Positions 21,450 through 30,278 of a stretch of DNA of 64,000 nt are shown one piece after another. Under the pieces are notes generated by a model, which saw only the letters and a list, made by a program, of their open reading frames with translations, searched no databases and was not told where the DNA came from. The stretch's first letter is position 1. Every line of letters starts with the position of its first letter. Position numbers and translations under genes: made by a program. Source of the DNA: Halotalea alkalilenta (GTDB lineage: Bacteria > Pseudomonadota > Gammaproteobacteria > Pseudomonadales > Halomonadaceae); NCBI RefSeq assembly GCF_001648175.1, contig NZ_CP015243.1, forward strand, positions 3,906,001 through 3,970,000, written 5' to 3'.

Positions 21450-22351
21450 TGCGACCTCCCCTCGTCCCGCGCTGGCGAACGCGCCGTCGCTTTGCCGCCC
21501 TGGAACACCAGCGGGCGTTCATCGTCGGTGAAGACGCCGATCGGATGCGCGCCGTCGCCGGGCGCCTGTTGCAGGACGAAATGACGCAGCACACCGCCGA
21601 AGGTCTCTTCGAGATTCTCCTGGGTGAAGGTCTCGACCGTCGGGCCATAGGCAAGGATGGTGCCCTTGATCAGGATGGTGCGGTCGCAGAACTCCGGCAC
21701 GCTACCGAGATTGTGCGTGGAGACGAGCATGACGCGGCCCTCATCGCGCAGCTCCCCCAACAGCTTGACGATCTGGTCCTCGGTCTTGACGTCGACGCCG
21801 GTGAAGGGTTCATCCAGCAGGATGACCCGGCCGTCCTGGGCGAGCGCCCGCGCGAGGAAGACCCGCTTTCTCTGGCCGCCTGAAAGTTCTCCGATCTGGC
21901 GCTTGCGAAAATCGCTCATGTCGACGCGGGCGAGCGCATTGGAAACGGCCTCGCGGTCAGCCGCCTTGGGCATGCGTAACATGCCCATGTGCCCGTAACG
22001 CCCCATCATGACGACGTCTTCGACCAGTACCGGAAAGTTCCAGTCGACCTCTTCCGCCTGCGGCACGTAGGCCACCAGGTTCTGGCGCAGGGCCTGCTCG
22101 ACCGGCATGCCCAGCACTCGGATCTCTCCCCTGGCGAGACGCAAAAACCCCATGATCGACTTGAACAGGGTCGACTTGCCGGAGCCGTTGACCCCGACGA
22201 GCGCCGCGATGGTACCGGTCGGGATCTGGAAGCTCGCGTCGCGAAGCGCGGTGTGGCCATTGCGGTAGGTGACCGTGGCGCCGCTGACTTCAATGCCTGA
22301 TCCCGCCTCGGTAGAGGCGGGAAGAACAGATGAGGCGGGGGATGCTGTCAC
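21446..22351 (-). CDS. sitB: Manganese/iron ABC transporter ATP-binding protein
   Basis: This 301-residue ABC ATPase has Walker [10 protein letters not shown], the Q-loop in [11 protein letters not shown], the ABC signature LSGGQRKR, Walker [13 protein letters not shown] and a switch histidine in VSTHNLGS. The PQAEEVDW segment is typical of the Mn/Zn chelate uptake ATPases. It has a Pro/Ser/Ala-rich N-terminal leader of about 20 residues and a C-terminal extension of about 60 residues beyond the core. The gene overlaps sitA and sitC by 4 bp each. Confidence 0.92.
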   Translation of the reverse strand: MTASPASSVLPASTEAGSGIEVSGATVTYRNGHTALRDASFQIPTGTIAALVGVNGSGKSTLFKSIMGFLRLARGEIRVLGMPVEQALRQNLVAYVPQAEEVDWNFPVLVEDVVMMGRYGHMGMLRMPKAADREAVSNALARVDMSDFRKRQIGELSGGQRKRVFLARALAQDGRVILLDEPFTGVDVKTEDQIVKLLGELRDEGRVMLVSTHNLGSVPEFCDRTILIKGTILAYGPTVETFTQENLEETFGGVLRHFVLQQAPGDGAHPIGVFTDDERPLVFQGGKATARSPARDEGRSQ

Positions 22352-23250
22352 TGGCTGAGTCCCGTGGCGATCGTTTCCGAAGTGACGCGGAGCAGGTCGA
22401 TGTAAGTAGGTACCTCGCCATCCGGCCCGGTCAGCGAATCGACATAGAGCACGCCGCCATACCTGGCACCGGTCTCACGAGCGACCTGCTGCGCCGGCGC
22501 GGGCGAGATGGTGCTCTCCGAGAAGACCACCCCGATGTCATGCTCGCGGACCGCGTCGATCACCTTGCGCACCTGCTGCGGGGTGCCCTGCTGGTCGGCG
22601 TTGATCGGCCAGAGATAGAGCTCCTTCAGCCCGAAGTCGCGTGCCAGATAGGAAAAGGCGCCCTCGCTCGTCACCAGCCAGCGTTTTTCTTCCGGGATGC
22701 TGGCAAGCTGCGCTTTGATCGGCTCTATCGCCGCATTGATCCGCGCTTTGTACGCTTGCGCATTGGCTGCGTAGATCTCGGCATTCTCGGGATCATGCTC
22801 CATGAAAGCATCGCGGATGTTGTCGACGTAGATCGATGCCGCCGCAGGGGACATCCACGCATGGGGATTCGGTTTACCCGTATAGGGCCCCTCGGCGATG
22901 CCCATCGGCTCGATTCCTTCGGAGACCACCACACTCGGCACGTCCCTCAAGTTCTGGAAGAAGCGCTCGAACCATAGCTCCAGGTTGAGGCCGTTCCAGA
23001 GGATCAACTGTGCTCCCTGCGCCCGCATGATGTCACCTGGCGTAGGCTGGTAATTGTGGATCTCAGCATCCGGCCTGGTGATCGATTCCACGATAGCCGC
23101 ATCGCCGGCGACATTTTGCGCAATGTCGGCAATGACCGTGAAGGTGGTCACCGCCTTGAACTTCTCCTCGGCGGCGGCTGGCGCGACGCTCGCAATGGCG
23201 GCCACCGCCAGTGCTGCGACCATCACTGCACGCCTCAAACGGTCGATCAT
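22348..23250 (-). CDS. sitA: Periplasmic manganese/iron-binding protein
   Basis: This 300-residue cluster A-I (ZnuA/SitA family) binding protein has a Sec signal peptide, cleaved near APAAAEEK. It lacks the long His-rich loop of ZnuA. Likely metal ligands are a histidine in [11 protein letters not shown], a histidine in PNPHAWMSP, a glutamate in FSESTISP and an aspartate in LYVDSLTG, which is the SitA/PsaA-type set. The start at 23250 has a strong AGGAGGAG. An in-frame ATG 16 codons upstream would bury the signal peptide. It is first in the operon, behind an AT-rich promoter region. Confidence 0.92.
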   Translation of the reverse strand: MIDRLRRAVMVAALAVAAIASVAPAAAEEKFKAVTTFTVIADIAQNVAGDAAIVESITRPDAEIHNYQPTPGDIMRAQGAQLILWNGLNLELWFERFFQNLRDVPSVVVSEGIEPMGIAEGPYTGKPNPHAWMSPAAASIYVDNIRDAFMEHDPENAEIYAANAQAYKARINAAIEPIKAQLASIPEEKRWLVTSEGAFSYLARDFGLKELYLWPINADQQGTPQQVRKVIDAVREHDIGVVFSESTISPAPAQQVARETGARYGGVLYVDSLTGPDGEVPTYIDLLRVTSETIATGLSQ

Positions 23251-23357
23251 CTTTCTGACTCCTCCTAAGACCTGGCTACGAAATTCCGAAACTCTCATGA
23301 CTTCGGTGATCGAACCGGGAGGCCGCCGCGAGCCCGCCCGCTTTCACCACGAGGCAT

Positions 23358-23387
23358 ATAATGAAACGATGATGAAAATAGAATCAA
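23358..23387 (-). promoter_or_regulatory. Candidate promoter of sitABCD
   Basis: On the minus strand TTGATT (23382-23387) and CATTAT (23358-23363) are separated by 18 bp, about 108 bp upstream of sitA in the AT-richest part of the gap. A degenerate Fur-like half-site, GATGATGAAAAT on the plus strand (23368-23379), lies between them. Mn/Fe control by Fur/Mur or MntR is usual for sit operons, but the site is weak. Confidence 0.35.
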
Positions 23388-23425
23388 TATCACAAAAAAA
23401 TAAACCTAGGTTAACTTAAGCCTGA

Positions 23426-23456
23426 AAAAAGCCCGCTCGCGTCATGCGGCCGGGCT
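23426..23456 (-). terminator. Intrinsic terminator of the fasciclin-domain gene
   Basis: On the minus strand, AGCCCG and CGGGCT (23451-23456 and 23430-23435) pair around an inner CGC/GCG stem, followed directly by a TTTTTT run. It lies 28 bp beyond the stop of the upstream minus-strand gene. A 10-bp palindrome AACCTAGGTT lies just beyond it at 23403-23412. Confidence 0.7.
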
Positions 23457-23483
23457 CGGTAAACCTCGGGGGTAAAAAGCGGC

Positions 23484-23978
23484 TCAGTAGGGGAAGTGCG
23501 GTACCAGCGGGGCATCGATCACATGGATGACGCCGTTATCGGCGCGGAGGTCGGCTTCGATCACCTCCCGCCCGTTGACGCTGAAACGCTCGCCATCGTC
23601 GACCAGGCGCAGCTGCTGAGTCAGCGCCGGCACCACAGGGGTATGCACGACTTCATCACGGACGATCAAAGCGGGGACCGCGTGATAGGCGACCCAACGC
23701 TCGAGCGTTGCGCGCGAGGCGGAATCCAACCGCTGCGCCTGGGCGGGCTCCAGCTCGGCGAACCCTTCGTCGACAGGGATGAAGACGGTGAACGGCCCCC
23801 TGCCCTCGAGCCTATCGGACAGCCCGGAAGCCTCGGCCATCTCGATGAAGCGGGTAAAACGGCCATCCTCGCGAGCGACCTCGAGCACGTCCGCGGCGGC
23901 GGCCGGCTGAGCCCCTAGCATGGCGAACGGCAACAAGGGCAGCACGAGGCGTAGCGGCTTGGGCAGCGTAAGGCGCAT
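23484..23978 (-). CDS. Secreted fasciclin (FAS1) domain protein
   Basis: This 164-residue protein has a signal peptide (MRLTLPKPLRLVLPLLPFAM ... AAAA) followed by a single FAS1 domain. The family H1 and H2 regions are visible as GPFTVFIPVDEGFAEL and DNGVIHVIDAPLVP, with the YH motif as YHAVPA. FAS1 proteins are secreted or periplasmic adhesion-type domains; in bacteria the role is usually unknown. ATG 23978 has GGAG 8 bases upstream, while the ATG four codons earlier does not. It is flanked by its own terminator and the sit promoter region, so it is probably monocistronic. Confidence 0.85.
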   Translation of the reverse strand: MRLTLPKPLRLVLPLLPFAMLGAQPAAAADVLEVAREDGRFTRFIEMAEASGLSDRLEGRGPFTVFIPVDEGFAELEPAQAQRLDSASRATLERWVAYHAVPALIVRDEVVHTPVVPALTQQLRLVDDGERFSVNGREVIEADLRADNGVIHVIDAPLVPHFPY

Positions 23979-24047
23979 CGGTGTCTCCATTGGTCATGAT
24001 CACGGCGACGGATTCTAACCGCCCGCGGTTTCATATCGCGCAGGCCG

Positions 24048-25220
24048 CTAAGCCTGGTCTCGGCGAAACGGAAGCAGTTCCCCGGCGGCATCGCGGCGGG
24101 CGATCGTCAGCGCGCGCTCATCCGTCAGGAAGGTCTCAACCGCATAGCGCAGCGAAGGTGCGGCGAGCCAATGCAGCGAGTACGTGAGCAGCGGCTCGAA
24201 CCCGCGCGGAATCTTGTGCTCGCCCTGAGTACCCGGGTCGAAGTGCTCAAGACCCTGGGTCAGACAATAGTCGATGCCCTGGTAGTAGCAAGCCTCGAAA
24301 TGCAGGCAGTCCGCGTGCACTTCGCTCCCCCAGTAGCGACCATAGAGCGTATCGCCCCCCTGGAAGAACAACGAGCAGGCGACGGGGACACCATGATGAC
24401 GGACCTGGACCAGCATCAACGCCTCGGGCATCCGCTGGACCAGGAGGACGAAGAACGCCAGCGGCAGGTAGCCGCGCTGCCCATGCTCGAGATAGGTGAT
24501 CTGGTAGCAGCGATAGAAATGCTCAAGTGCCGCTTCATCGATCTCGGCGCCGCACAGCCGGTGCAGCGTCAGTCCTTGCTCGCCGACCTTGCGTCGCTCG
24601 CGCCGGACTTCCTTGCGTCGTTTGGCGGTAAAGGTGGCGAGAAAGCCCTCGAAGTCACGGTAGCCGCGATCATGCCAGTGGTACTGGACCCCGTAGCGCA
24701 GCGCCAGGGCGGGCCACGCCGCCCGCCAGCGCTGACTTTCAGCCTCGCTGGGGAACAGCAGGTGCCAGCCGGAAACACGCGGGCTTTCGAGCCAGGGAAG
24801 CAACGCTTCGACCAATGCCAAGCGAGACTCGCCCACTGCGTGCAAAAGCCTGGGCCCGGTCGCCGGCGTGAACGGAACCGCGCTGACCAGCTTGGGATAG
24901 TACTCTCCGCCGGCGCGCTCCCAGGCATCCGCCCACTGCCAGTCGAAGACGTACTCACCGAACGAGTGGTGCTTCTCGAAACATGGCAGTGCCGCGACCA
25001 ACCGCTCACCGCGCCAAATACCGAGATGACGAGGCAACCAACCGCTCTCGCCCCCCACCGCCCCGCTCTCCTCCAGCGCATGCAGGAAGGCATGGCGAAC
25101 GAAGGGATAGCCATCGTTCACCAGCGCGTCCCACTGTTCGGCGGGCAGCGAGCCGAGCGAAAGCGAACGCACCTCGAGTTCGCACGAGCTTCCCAGTGCC
25201 CCCTGGACACCTCTATCCAT
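24048..25220 (-). CDS. GNAT-type protein of the PF04339 (FemAB-like) family
   Basis: This 390-residue protein has conserved family segments: FLHALEESGAVG near the N-terminus, YVFDWQWADAWERAGG, YYPKLVSAVPFTPATGPR, and the C-terminal FDPGTQGEHKIPRGF. These match the large uncharacterised family annotated as GNAT acetyltransferase or peptidogalycan-like, related to the FemAB fold. No enzymatic substrate is established. AGGAGGAG lies close before the ATG at 25220. It stands alone between the fasciclin gene and the divergent pncB. Confidence 0.85.
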   Translation of the reverse strand: MDRGVQGALGSSCELEVRSLSLGSLPAEQWDALVNDGYPFVRHAFLHALEESGAVGGESGWLPRHLGIWRGERLVAALPCFEKHHSFGEYVFDWQWADAWERAGGEYYPKLVSAVPFTPATGPRLLHAVGESRLALVEALLPWLESPRVSGWHLLFPSEAESQRWRAAWPALALRYGVQYHWHDRGYRDFEGFLATFTAKRRKEVRRERRKVGEQGLTLHRLCGAEIDEAALEHFYRCYQITYLEHGQRGYLPLAFFVLLVQRMPEALMLVQVRHHGVPVACSLFFQGGDTLYGRYWGSEVHADCLHFEACYYQGIDYCLTQGLEHFDPGTQGEHKIPRGFEPLLTYSLHWLAAPSLRYAVETFLTDERALTIARRDAAGELLPFRRDQA

Positions 25221-25388
25221 CGGCTCCTCCTGGAGAGGAAAATGTTACGGCCACGGCGTGGAGCCGCTTGATGTGGTGCGCTATTCTAGGCCGAATCATC
25301 ACCGCCCGATCCCGGCGCCCCAGACCCGCCTGCCAGTTGCTCAGGTCGCGCCAGCCAGCCCAAGCCCCAGAGGTCTCAAGCCGCCCCC

Positions 25389-26558
25389 ATGCTAGTTTCG
25401 ATTCTCGACAACGACTTCTACAAGTTCACCATGCAGAACGCGGTGATCAAGCTCTTTCCCCGGGCCTGGGCGCGCTATGGATTCATCAATCGCGGCAAGC
25501 ATGCCTTTCCTGAAGGCTTCTCGACGCGCCTGCGCGCCGCTGTGGACAGGATGGCCGAACTCGAGCTGAGCCAGGACGAACGCGACTTCCTCGAACGGAC
25601 CTGTCCCTATCTAGACCCGACCTATCACGACTTCCTCCAGGGTTTTCGCTTCGACCCCAACGAGGTGGTCATCCGCCAGCGTGGAGAGGATCTCGAAGTC
25701 ACGGTCGAGGGGCTCTGGTACCGTACGATCCTATGGGAAATGCCGCTGATGGCGCTGATCAGCGAGCTATGGTTCGAGATGCGGGCCGAGCCGAGAGAGA
25801 GCGATGAGCAGGCGCTGGAGAAGACCAGGGCGAAAATCGAGCACTACCGCCGGCTCGGACTCAAGGTCGCCGAATTCGGCACTCGCCGGCGCTACAGCTA
25901 TGCGCTGCATGACAAGGTGGTGGCAACGCTCAAGCGCTATGGCGAGAGCTCATTCACCGGCACCAGCAACGTTCATCTGGCGCACCGTCACGGCGTCAAG
26001 CCGCTCGGCACCCATGCCCATGAGTGGTTCATGTTCCATGCCGCCAACTATGGCTTCAAGGTCGCGAACTCGGTAGCGCTGAACAACTGGGTCAAGGTCT
26101 ATCGTGGCGATCTTGGCATCGCGCTGACCGATACCTTCACCACCGAGGTATTCTTCGCCAGCTTCGACAAAATGCTCGCCAAACTCTTCGATGGGCTCCG
26201 CCACGACAGCGGCGATGCGATCGCTTTCGCCGAAACCACCATCGACCACTACAAGAAGCTCGGCATCGATCCGCGCAGCAAGACGATCATCTTCTCCGAC
26301 GCGCTCGATCCGGAGAAGGTCGATCGAATCGTGCGTTTTTGCAGCGGCAGGATCGGCATGTCCTTCGGCATCGGTACCAATTTCACCAATGATGTCGGGG
26401 TCAAGCCGATGAACATCGTGGTCAAGATGACGGAAACCCGCCCGGAGGGAGACGATCAGTGGCTCGCGGTGGTGAAACTCTCGGATATCCGTGAGAAGAA
26501 CACGGGCGATCCGCAGATGATCGAGCTGGCCCGCCAGATTCTTTCCCTTCCCGGCTGA
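25389..26558 (+). CDS. pncB: Nicotinate phosphoribosyltransferase
   Basis: This 389-residue enzyme condenses nicotinate with PRPP to nicotinate mononucleotide in the Preiss-Handler NAD salvage route. Typical features are LDNDFYKFTMQNAV at the N-terminus, EFGTRRRYSY, and FTGTSNVHLAHRHGVKPLGTHAHE; the histidine phosphorylated in this family lies in this last stretch. KTIIFSDALDPEKV and IGTNFTNDVGVKP follow in the C-terminal part. AGAGGT lies upstream of the ATG. The nicotinamidase gene pncA lies only 0.9 kb away on the same strand, so the two salvage steps are clustered, with one unrelated minus-strand gene between. Confidence 0.95.
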   Translation: MLVSILDNDFYKFTMQNAVIKLFPRAWARYGFINRGKHAFPEGFSTRLRAAVDRMAELELSQDERDFLERTCPYLDPTYHDFLQGFRFDPNEVVIRQRGEDLEVTVEGLWYRTILWEMPLMALISELWFEMRAEPRESDEQALEKTRAKIEHYRRLGLKVAEFGTRRRYSYALHDKVVATLKRYGESSFTGTSNVHLAHRHGVKPLGTHAHEWFMFHAANYGFKVANSVALNNWVKVYRGDLGIALTDTFTTEVFFASFDKMLAKLFDGLRHDSGDAIAFAETTIDHYKKLGIDPRSKTIIFSDALDPEKVDRIVRFCSGRIGMSFGIGTNFTNDVGVKPMNIVVKMTETRPEGDDQWLAVVKLSDIREKNTGDPQMIELARQILSLPG

Positions 26559-26582
26559 ACGCCGGCGCCATCGGGACGAGAC

Positions 26583-26939
26583 TCAGGCGCGCCGGCGCAG
26601 CGGCGCCCGCTCGTCGACGGCTTCATCGCGCGGCTTTTCGAGCTTGCTCTCCGATTCGGCGGTTGATTGGGCCTGGCGACGCGGCTCATCCACGACCTCG
26701 ACGCCCTGGCTGGCCGCGCGCTCGCGCGCCACGCGCATCAGTGCCTCGAGCTGCTCGGCGCTGATCTCGACGCGCTCGACTCGGCGTTCGCCACTCCAAA
26801 GCACATCGATGATCGGCCGCTCTCGGTGCTGATCGAGACCGACTACGCGACCGATCCGATCCTGGCGAGAATCACGCAGGGTCGAACCGAGCAGATAATG
26901 AATGTCGCTGACGAAGGGCAATCTTCTTCTATTGGACAT
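26583..26939 (-). CDS. Hypothetical protein, charged C-terminus
   Basis: I do not recognise this 118-residue protein. The N-terminal half reads like a compact beta domain (LPFVSDIHYLLGSTLRDSR, RIGRVVGLDQH, IDVLWSGERRVERVEIS), which resembles PRC-barrel-type segments. The C-terminal third is a highly charged, probably disordered tail rich in Glu, Arg and Lys. ATG 26939 has GGTGA 5 bases upstream; a GTG three codons earlier is possible. It converges on pncB with 24 bp between stops. Coding is supported by length and by regular third-position GC bias. Confidence 0.6.
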   Translation of the reverse strand: MSNRRRLPFVSDIHYLLGSTLRDSRQDRIGRVVGLDQHRERPIIDVLWSGERRVERVEISAEQLEALMRVARERAASQGVEVVDEPRRQAQSTAESESKLEKPRDEAVDERAPLRRRA

Positions 26940-27460
26940 GTAATTCACCGGACATGCTGGATTTCGTGGTGACGGCGCTCGCTCGCGAACGTACGAAAGA
27001 CGCTATGCCTGCCGACGGGTTCGCCCATGATCAAAGGCAGAAAAATCATCGTTACGCTCGAGCGCACCGACGAGACCGCACGGAAGCCGACGCTACAGTA
27101 CAGGCGCACCTGCGCTATCAAGGTCATTTATAGGGCCGGAGTCTAACATACGCCATAGATCAAAAATAAAAGGCCCTGTCAATATTTTTGTAGTCAAGGA
27201 TTCACCTTCAATCACTCAGCTTTACATCGTATGAACATTGCTTGAACGCTTCGAACCCAACTTTTTGCAGTTGAAAGGCCGAGGTTGAAAAGTAGTTTGG
27301 GAACTAGTCGAGATATCGAACTCGCAGTGGAGAAATCTCTCGGCCAAAAGCAGTCGTTAAAGGAAAGTATGCGCAAAACCTCGCCGATCATCGCGGCGTT
27401 TGCATAACCACGCAATCGCCAGGATCGACGATCACCAACCCGACCCCAACGGACGCCCTT
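26940..27460. other. 520-bp intergenic region upstream of pncA
   Basis: No gene is supported here. The stretch 27120-27300 is clearly AT-richer than its surroundings and carries runs such as CAAAAATAAAA and ATATTTTTG. It should hold the divergent promoters of the hypothetical gene (minus) and pncA (plus). A short 39-codon reading frame (27027-27146) exists but has no ribosome-binding site or similarity. A small hairpin CGCCG / CGGCG lies near 27382-27398. Confidence 0.4.
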
Positions 27461-28117
27461 ATGACCACCCGCTTCTCTCCCGACTTCACCCACAGCGCGC
27501 TGATCGTGGTCGATGTGCAGCCCGATTTCATGCCTGGCAGCGCGCTGGCCTGCGAAGATGGCGACCAGATCGTCTCCGCCATCGACGCGCTGCTCGCCGC
27601 CCGACGCTTCGGCCACGTGGTCGCGACGCAGGACTGGCACACGCCCGGACATGTCTCGTTCGCGAGCCAGCATCCCGGCAAGGCGCCATTCGAGCGCATC
27701 CCGCTGCATGGCGAAGAGCAAACCCTATGGCCGGATCACTGCGTGCAGGGCAGCCCGGGCGCGCAGCTGCACCCCATGATCGACTGGGCACCGGTCGACT
27801 TGATCATCCGCAAAGGCACCGATCCCCAGGTCGACTCCTACAGCGCCTTTCGCCATAACCCCGGCCCCGCCGGCAGCCGTCCAACCACCGGCCTTGCCGG
27901 CTGGCTGCGCGAGCGCGGCGTGACGGATGTCTATCTCTGCGGCCTCGCCCGCGACGTCTGCGTGCTATGGAGCGCCGAGGACGCAGTGGATGCGGGGTTC
28001 AAGACCCATCTGCTGTGGTCGCTCAGCCGCCCGGTCAGCTCGGCGAGCGACATCGAGACCAAGCGGTTGCTCGCGGCCAGCGGGGTCGCGGTCGGCGAAA
28101 TCGACAGCGCGAATTGA
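27461..28117 (+). CDS. pncA: Nicotinamidase
   Basis: This 218-residue isochorismatase-fold amidase converts nicotinamide to nicotinate, feeding pncB in NAD salvage. The catalytic triad is visible: D18 in VVDVQPDF, K118 in IIRKGTDP and C167 in GLARDVCVLW. The metal site is also present (D58 and H60 in QDWH, H64). Length matches PncA of E. coli. No strong Shine-Dalgarno sequence precedes the ATG, but the catalytic aspartate fixes the start to within a few codons. The dodecin gene follows after 67 bp. Confidence 0.94.
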   Translation: MTTRFSPDFTHSALIVVDVQPDFMPGSALACEDGDQIVSAIDALLAARRFGHVVATQDWHTPGHVSFASQHPGKAPFERIPLHGEEQTLWPDHCVQGSPGAQLHPMIDWAPVDLIIRKGTDPQVDSYSAFRHNPGPAGSRPTTGLAGWLRERGVTDVYLCGLARDVCVLWSAEDAVDAGFKTHLLWSLSRPVSSASDIETKRLLAASGVAVGEIDSAN

Positions 28118-28184
28118 GTGACTATGCTGTGGGAACGACGATGGAGCGTCGTCGGCCATCAATCCCACCAGGAGGTGTAGAATC

Positions 28185-28391
28185 ATGAGCGACAACGTCT
28201 ACAAGTCGATCGAACTGACCGGTTCAGCTACCACCAGCGTCGAGGATGCGGTGAACAACGCCTTGATCAAGGCGAGCGAGACGGTACGCGACATGCAGTG
28301 GTTCGAGATCACCAGCACCCGCGGCCATATCGAAGGCGGTCGTGTCGCGCACTGGCAGGTCAGCCTCAAGGTCGGTTTCAAGCTGGAATGA
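28185..28391 (+). CDS. Dodecin (flavin-binding dodecameric protein)
   Basis: This 68-residue protein matches dodecin along its whole length: [19 protein letters not shown] at the N-terminus, [16 protein letters not shown] in the middle and [15 protein letters not shown] at the end. The tryptophan in QWFE stacks against the flavin in the family. Dodecins form hollow dodecamers that buffer FMN or riboflavin. A perfect AGGAGGTG lies 8 bases before the ATG. It sits 36 bp ahead of trkA. Confidence 0.93.
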   Translation: MSDNVYKSIELTGSATTSVEDAVNNALIKASETVRDMQWFEITSTRGHIEGGRVAHWQVSLKVGFKLE

Positions 28392-28427
28392 AACGCTCGA
28401 TGAGCAACGCTGGATGAACTCTGACGG

Positions 28428-29801
28428 ATGAAGATACTGATCCTCGGCGCGGGGCAGGTGGGCGGCACGTTGGCTGAGCACCTCGCCCGCGAAGAGAACG
28501 ACATCACCGTGATCGATGTCGACCTGACAAGCCTGCGCGAGCTGCACAACCGCTGCGAAATCAGCATTCTCCATGGCCATGCCTCGCACCCCGCGGTACT
28601 TGCCGAAGCGGGCTGCGAGAGCGCCGACATGCTGATCGCCGTGACCAACGATGACGAGATCAACATGGTCGCCTGCCAGGTGGCCTATTCGCTGTTCAAG
28701 ACGCCCACCAAGATCGCGCGGGTGCGCTCGAGTGCCTACTTGATGCGTCGCGAGCTGTTCAATCCCGGTGCGATCCCGATCGACGTGCTGATCAGTCCTG
28801 AGCAGGTGGTGACCACCCAGATCCGCCGGCTGATCGAGTATCCCGGCGCGCTCCAGGTGCTCGACTTCTGCGATGGGATGATCCAGCTGGTGGCGATGAA
28901 AGCCTACCAGGATGGCCCGCTGGTCGGGCAGAAGCTGCGGGCGCTGCACGAGGCCCCTGACGCGATCAACAGCTGGGTCAGCGCGATCTACCGGCACAAT
29001 CGCCCATTCATTCCCGATGGGCACACGGTGGTCGAAGCCGACGACGAGATCTTCTTCTTCGCCGCGCGCCGTGACATCCGCACGGTGATGGCGAGAATGC
29101 GGCGCAGCGATCGCAGCGTCCGCCACGTCATCATCGCCGGCGGCGGCCACATTGGCGAACGGCTGGCGCAGTCGCTCGAGCCCTCCCATCGGGTCAAGAT
29201 CATCGAACGCGACCTGGAACGCTGCCAGACCCTCGCCGAGCGCCTCGACGACACCGTGGTGCTGCACGGCTCTGCGACCTCGCAGCGCCTGCTCACCGAT
29301 GAGAACATCGACGAGTGCGACATCTATTGCGCGCTGACCAATGATGACGAAGTCAACGTCATGTCCTCGATGCTGGCCAAGCGCCTCGGCGCACGCAAGG
29401 TGCTCGCCCTGATCAACAACACCGCCTACGTCGATCTGGTCCAGGGTGGTGAGATCGATATCGCCATCTCGCCGGAACAAGCGACCATCAGCGGCCTGCT
29501 CTCCCATGTGCGCCAGGGCGATCTGGTCAGCGTCCATTCGCTGCGCCGGGGCGCGGCGGAAGCGATCGAGCTGGTGGTCCATGGCAAGGAGCGACACTCA
29601 CGGGTGGTTGGCCATACCATCCGGGAACTCGCACTTCCAGAGGGCATCGCCATCGGTGTGGTGGTACGCGGCGAAGAGGTGCTGTTCGGCAAGGGGTCGC
29701 TGCGCATCCAGGACGGCGATCATCTCGTCTTGCTGGTGATCGACAGGCAAAAGCTGCGCGAAGTGGAGCGCCTGTTCCAGGTCGATGGACGGATTCGCTG
29801 A
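28428..29801 (+). CDS. trkA: Trk potassium uptake NAD-binding regulatory subunit
   Basis: This 457-residue protein has two tandem RCK modules. Each has a TrkA-N Rossmann part and a TrkA-C part. The first opens with MKILILGAGQVGGTLAEHLA (nucleotide loop GAGQVG); the second opens around residue 230 with VIIAGGGHIGERLA. Acidic residues that bind the NAD ribose follow each (VIDVD and IIERD). TrkA is a cytoplasmic ring that gates the TrkH/TrkI channel in response to NAD/NADH or ATP/ADP. Potassium uptake is a first response to salt stress, consistent with a halophilic host. The partner channel gene is not in the window. Confidence 0.95.
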   Translation: MKILILGAGQVGGTLAEHLAREENDITVIDVDLTSLRELHNRCEISILHGHASHPAVLAEAGCESADMLIAVTNDDEINMVACQVAYSLFKTPTKIARVRSSAYLMRRELFNPGAIPIDVLISPEQVVTTQIRRLIEYPGALQVLDFCDGMIQLVAMKAYQDGPLVGQKLRALHEAPDAINSWVSAIYRHNRPFIPDGHTVVEADDEIFFFAARRDIRTVMARMRRSDRSVRHVIIAGGGHIGERLAQSLEPSHRVKIIERDLERCQTLAERLDDTVVLHGSATSQRLLTDENIDECDIYCALTNDDEVNVMSSMLAKRLGARKVLALINNTAYVDLVQGGEIDIAISPEQATISGLLSHVRQGDLVSVHSLRRGAAEAIELVVHGKERHSRVVGHTIRELALPEGIAIGVVVRGEEVLFGKGSLRIQDGDHLVLLVIDRQKLREVERLFQVDGRIR

Positions 29802-29827
29802 CAGCGGACCCCCTCCGCATGACTGGC

Positions 29828-29862
29828 TTGGCACCCACCATCAATATGTTATAGTATATCTA
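29828..29862 (+). promoter_or_regulatory. rpmE2 promoter overlapped by a Zur-like operator
   Basis: A -35 TTGGCA (29828-29833) and a -10 TATAGT (29850-29855) are separated by 16 bp. Over the -10 lies ATGTTATA, one base, TATATCTA (29846-29862), close to the gammaproteobacterial Zur palindrome (GTTATA-N-TATAAC core); the left half is perfect and the right half degenerate. The position predicts repression by zinc-loaded Zur. It fits the downstream cysteine-free L31 gene, a classical Zur target. Confidence 0.65.
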
Positions 29863-29911
29863 AACAGCGCCGTATCCCGATAACCGACCCATTTCGATAG
29901 GGAGCACTACC

Positions 29912-30169
29912 ATGCGTGCCAACATTCATCCCAGCTATCGCAAAGTGGTGTTCCACGACACCAACGCCGATGCCTATTTCCTGATCGGCTCGACCATCGA
30001 CGCCCATGACACCATCGAGTGGCAGGACGGCAACACCTACCCGCTGGTCAAGCTCGATGTCTCCTCGGCCTCGCACCCCTTCTATACCGGCCAGCAGCGT
30101 GCGATCAGCAGCGAGGGACGCGCCGCCCAGTTCAAACGGCGCTTCGGCTCTCTCGGCTCACGCAGCTGA
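29912..30169 (+). CDS. rpmE2: 50S ribosomal protein L31 type B (zinc-independent)
   Basis: This 85-residue protein carries the type B L31 signatures [25 protein letters not shown] and a C-terminal RFGSL. It contains no cysteine, so it lacks the zinc-ribbon CxxC of type A L31. Under zinc starvation the type B form replaces the zinc-holding form on the ribosome and frees zinc. AGGGAG precedes the ATG, and a Zur-like site covers the promoter. It ends in a shared bidirectional terminator. Confidence 0.95.
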   Translation: MRANIHPSYRKVVFHDTNADAYFLIGSTIDAHDTIEWQDGNTYPLVKLDVSSASHPFYTGQQRAISSEGRAAQFKRRFGSLGSRS

Positions 30170-30235
30170 ACGACCGCCGGTAGCCCGCACTGAGCGTGAG
30201 CGGGCAAAGCAAAGGTAGAGAGGTGAAATAAAAAA

Positions 30236-30268
30236 GGGGCGCTGCTCACAGCACCCCCTGCTCTTTTT
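30236..30268. terminator. Bidirectional intrinsic terminator
   Basis: The stem GGGGCGCTG / CAGCACCCC (one G-U type mismatch) closes a 4-base loop. It is preceded by AAAAAA and followed by CTTTTTG, so each strand sees a T-run. It separates the convergent rpmE2 (plus) and the ABM-domain gene (minus). Confidence 0.75.
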
Positions 30269-30278
30269 GTGTACCAGA

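Noticed and set aside
23368..23379. Possible Fur box before sitA
   Set aside because: Only the left part (GATGATGAAAAT) resembles the consensus; the second half does not match, so it is mentioned only as a weak element in the promoter entry.
27027..27146. 39-codon reading frame in the gap before pncA
   Set aside because: No Shine-Dalgarno sequence, no similarity and no context; it looks like chance.
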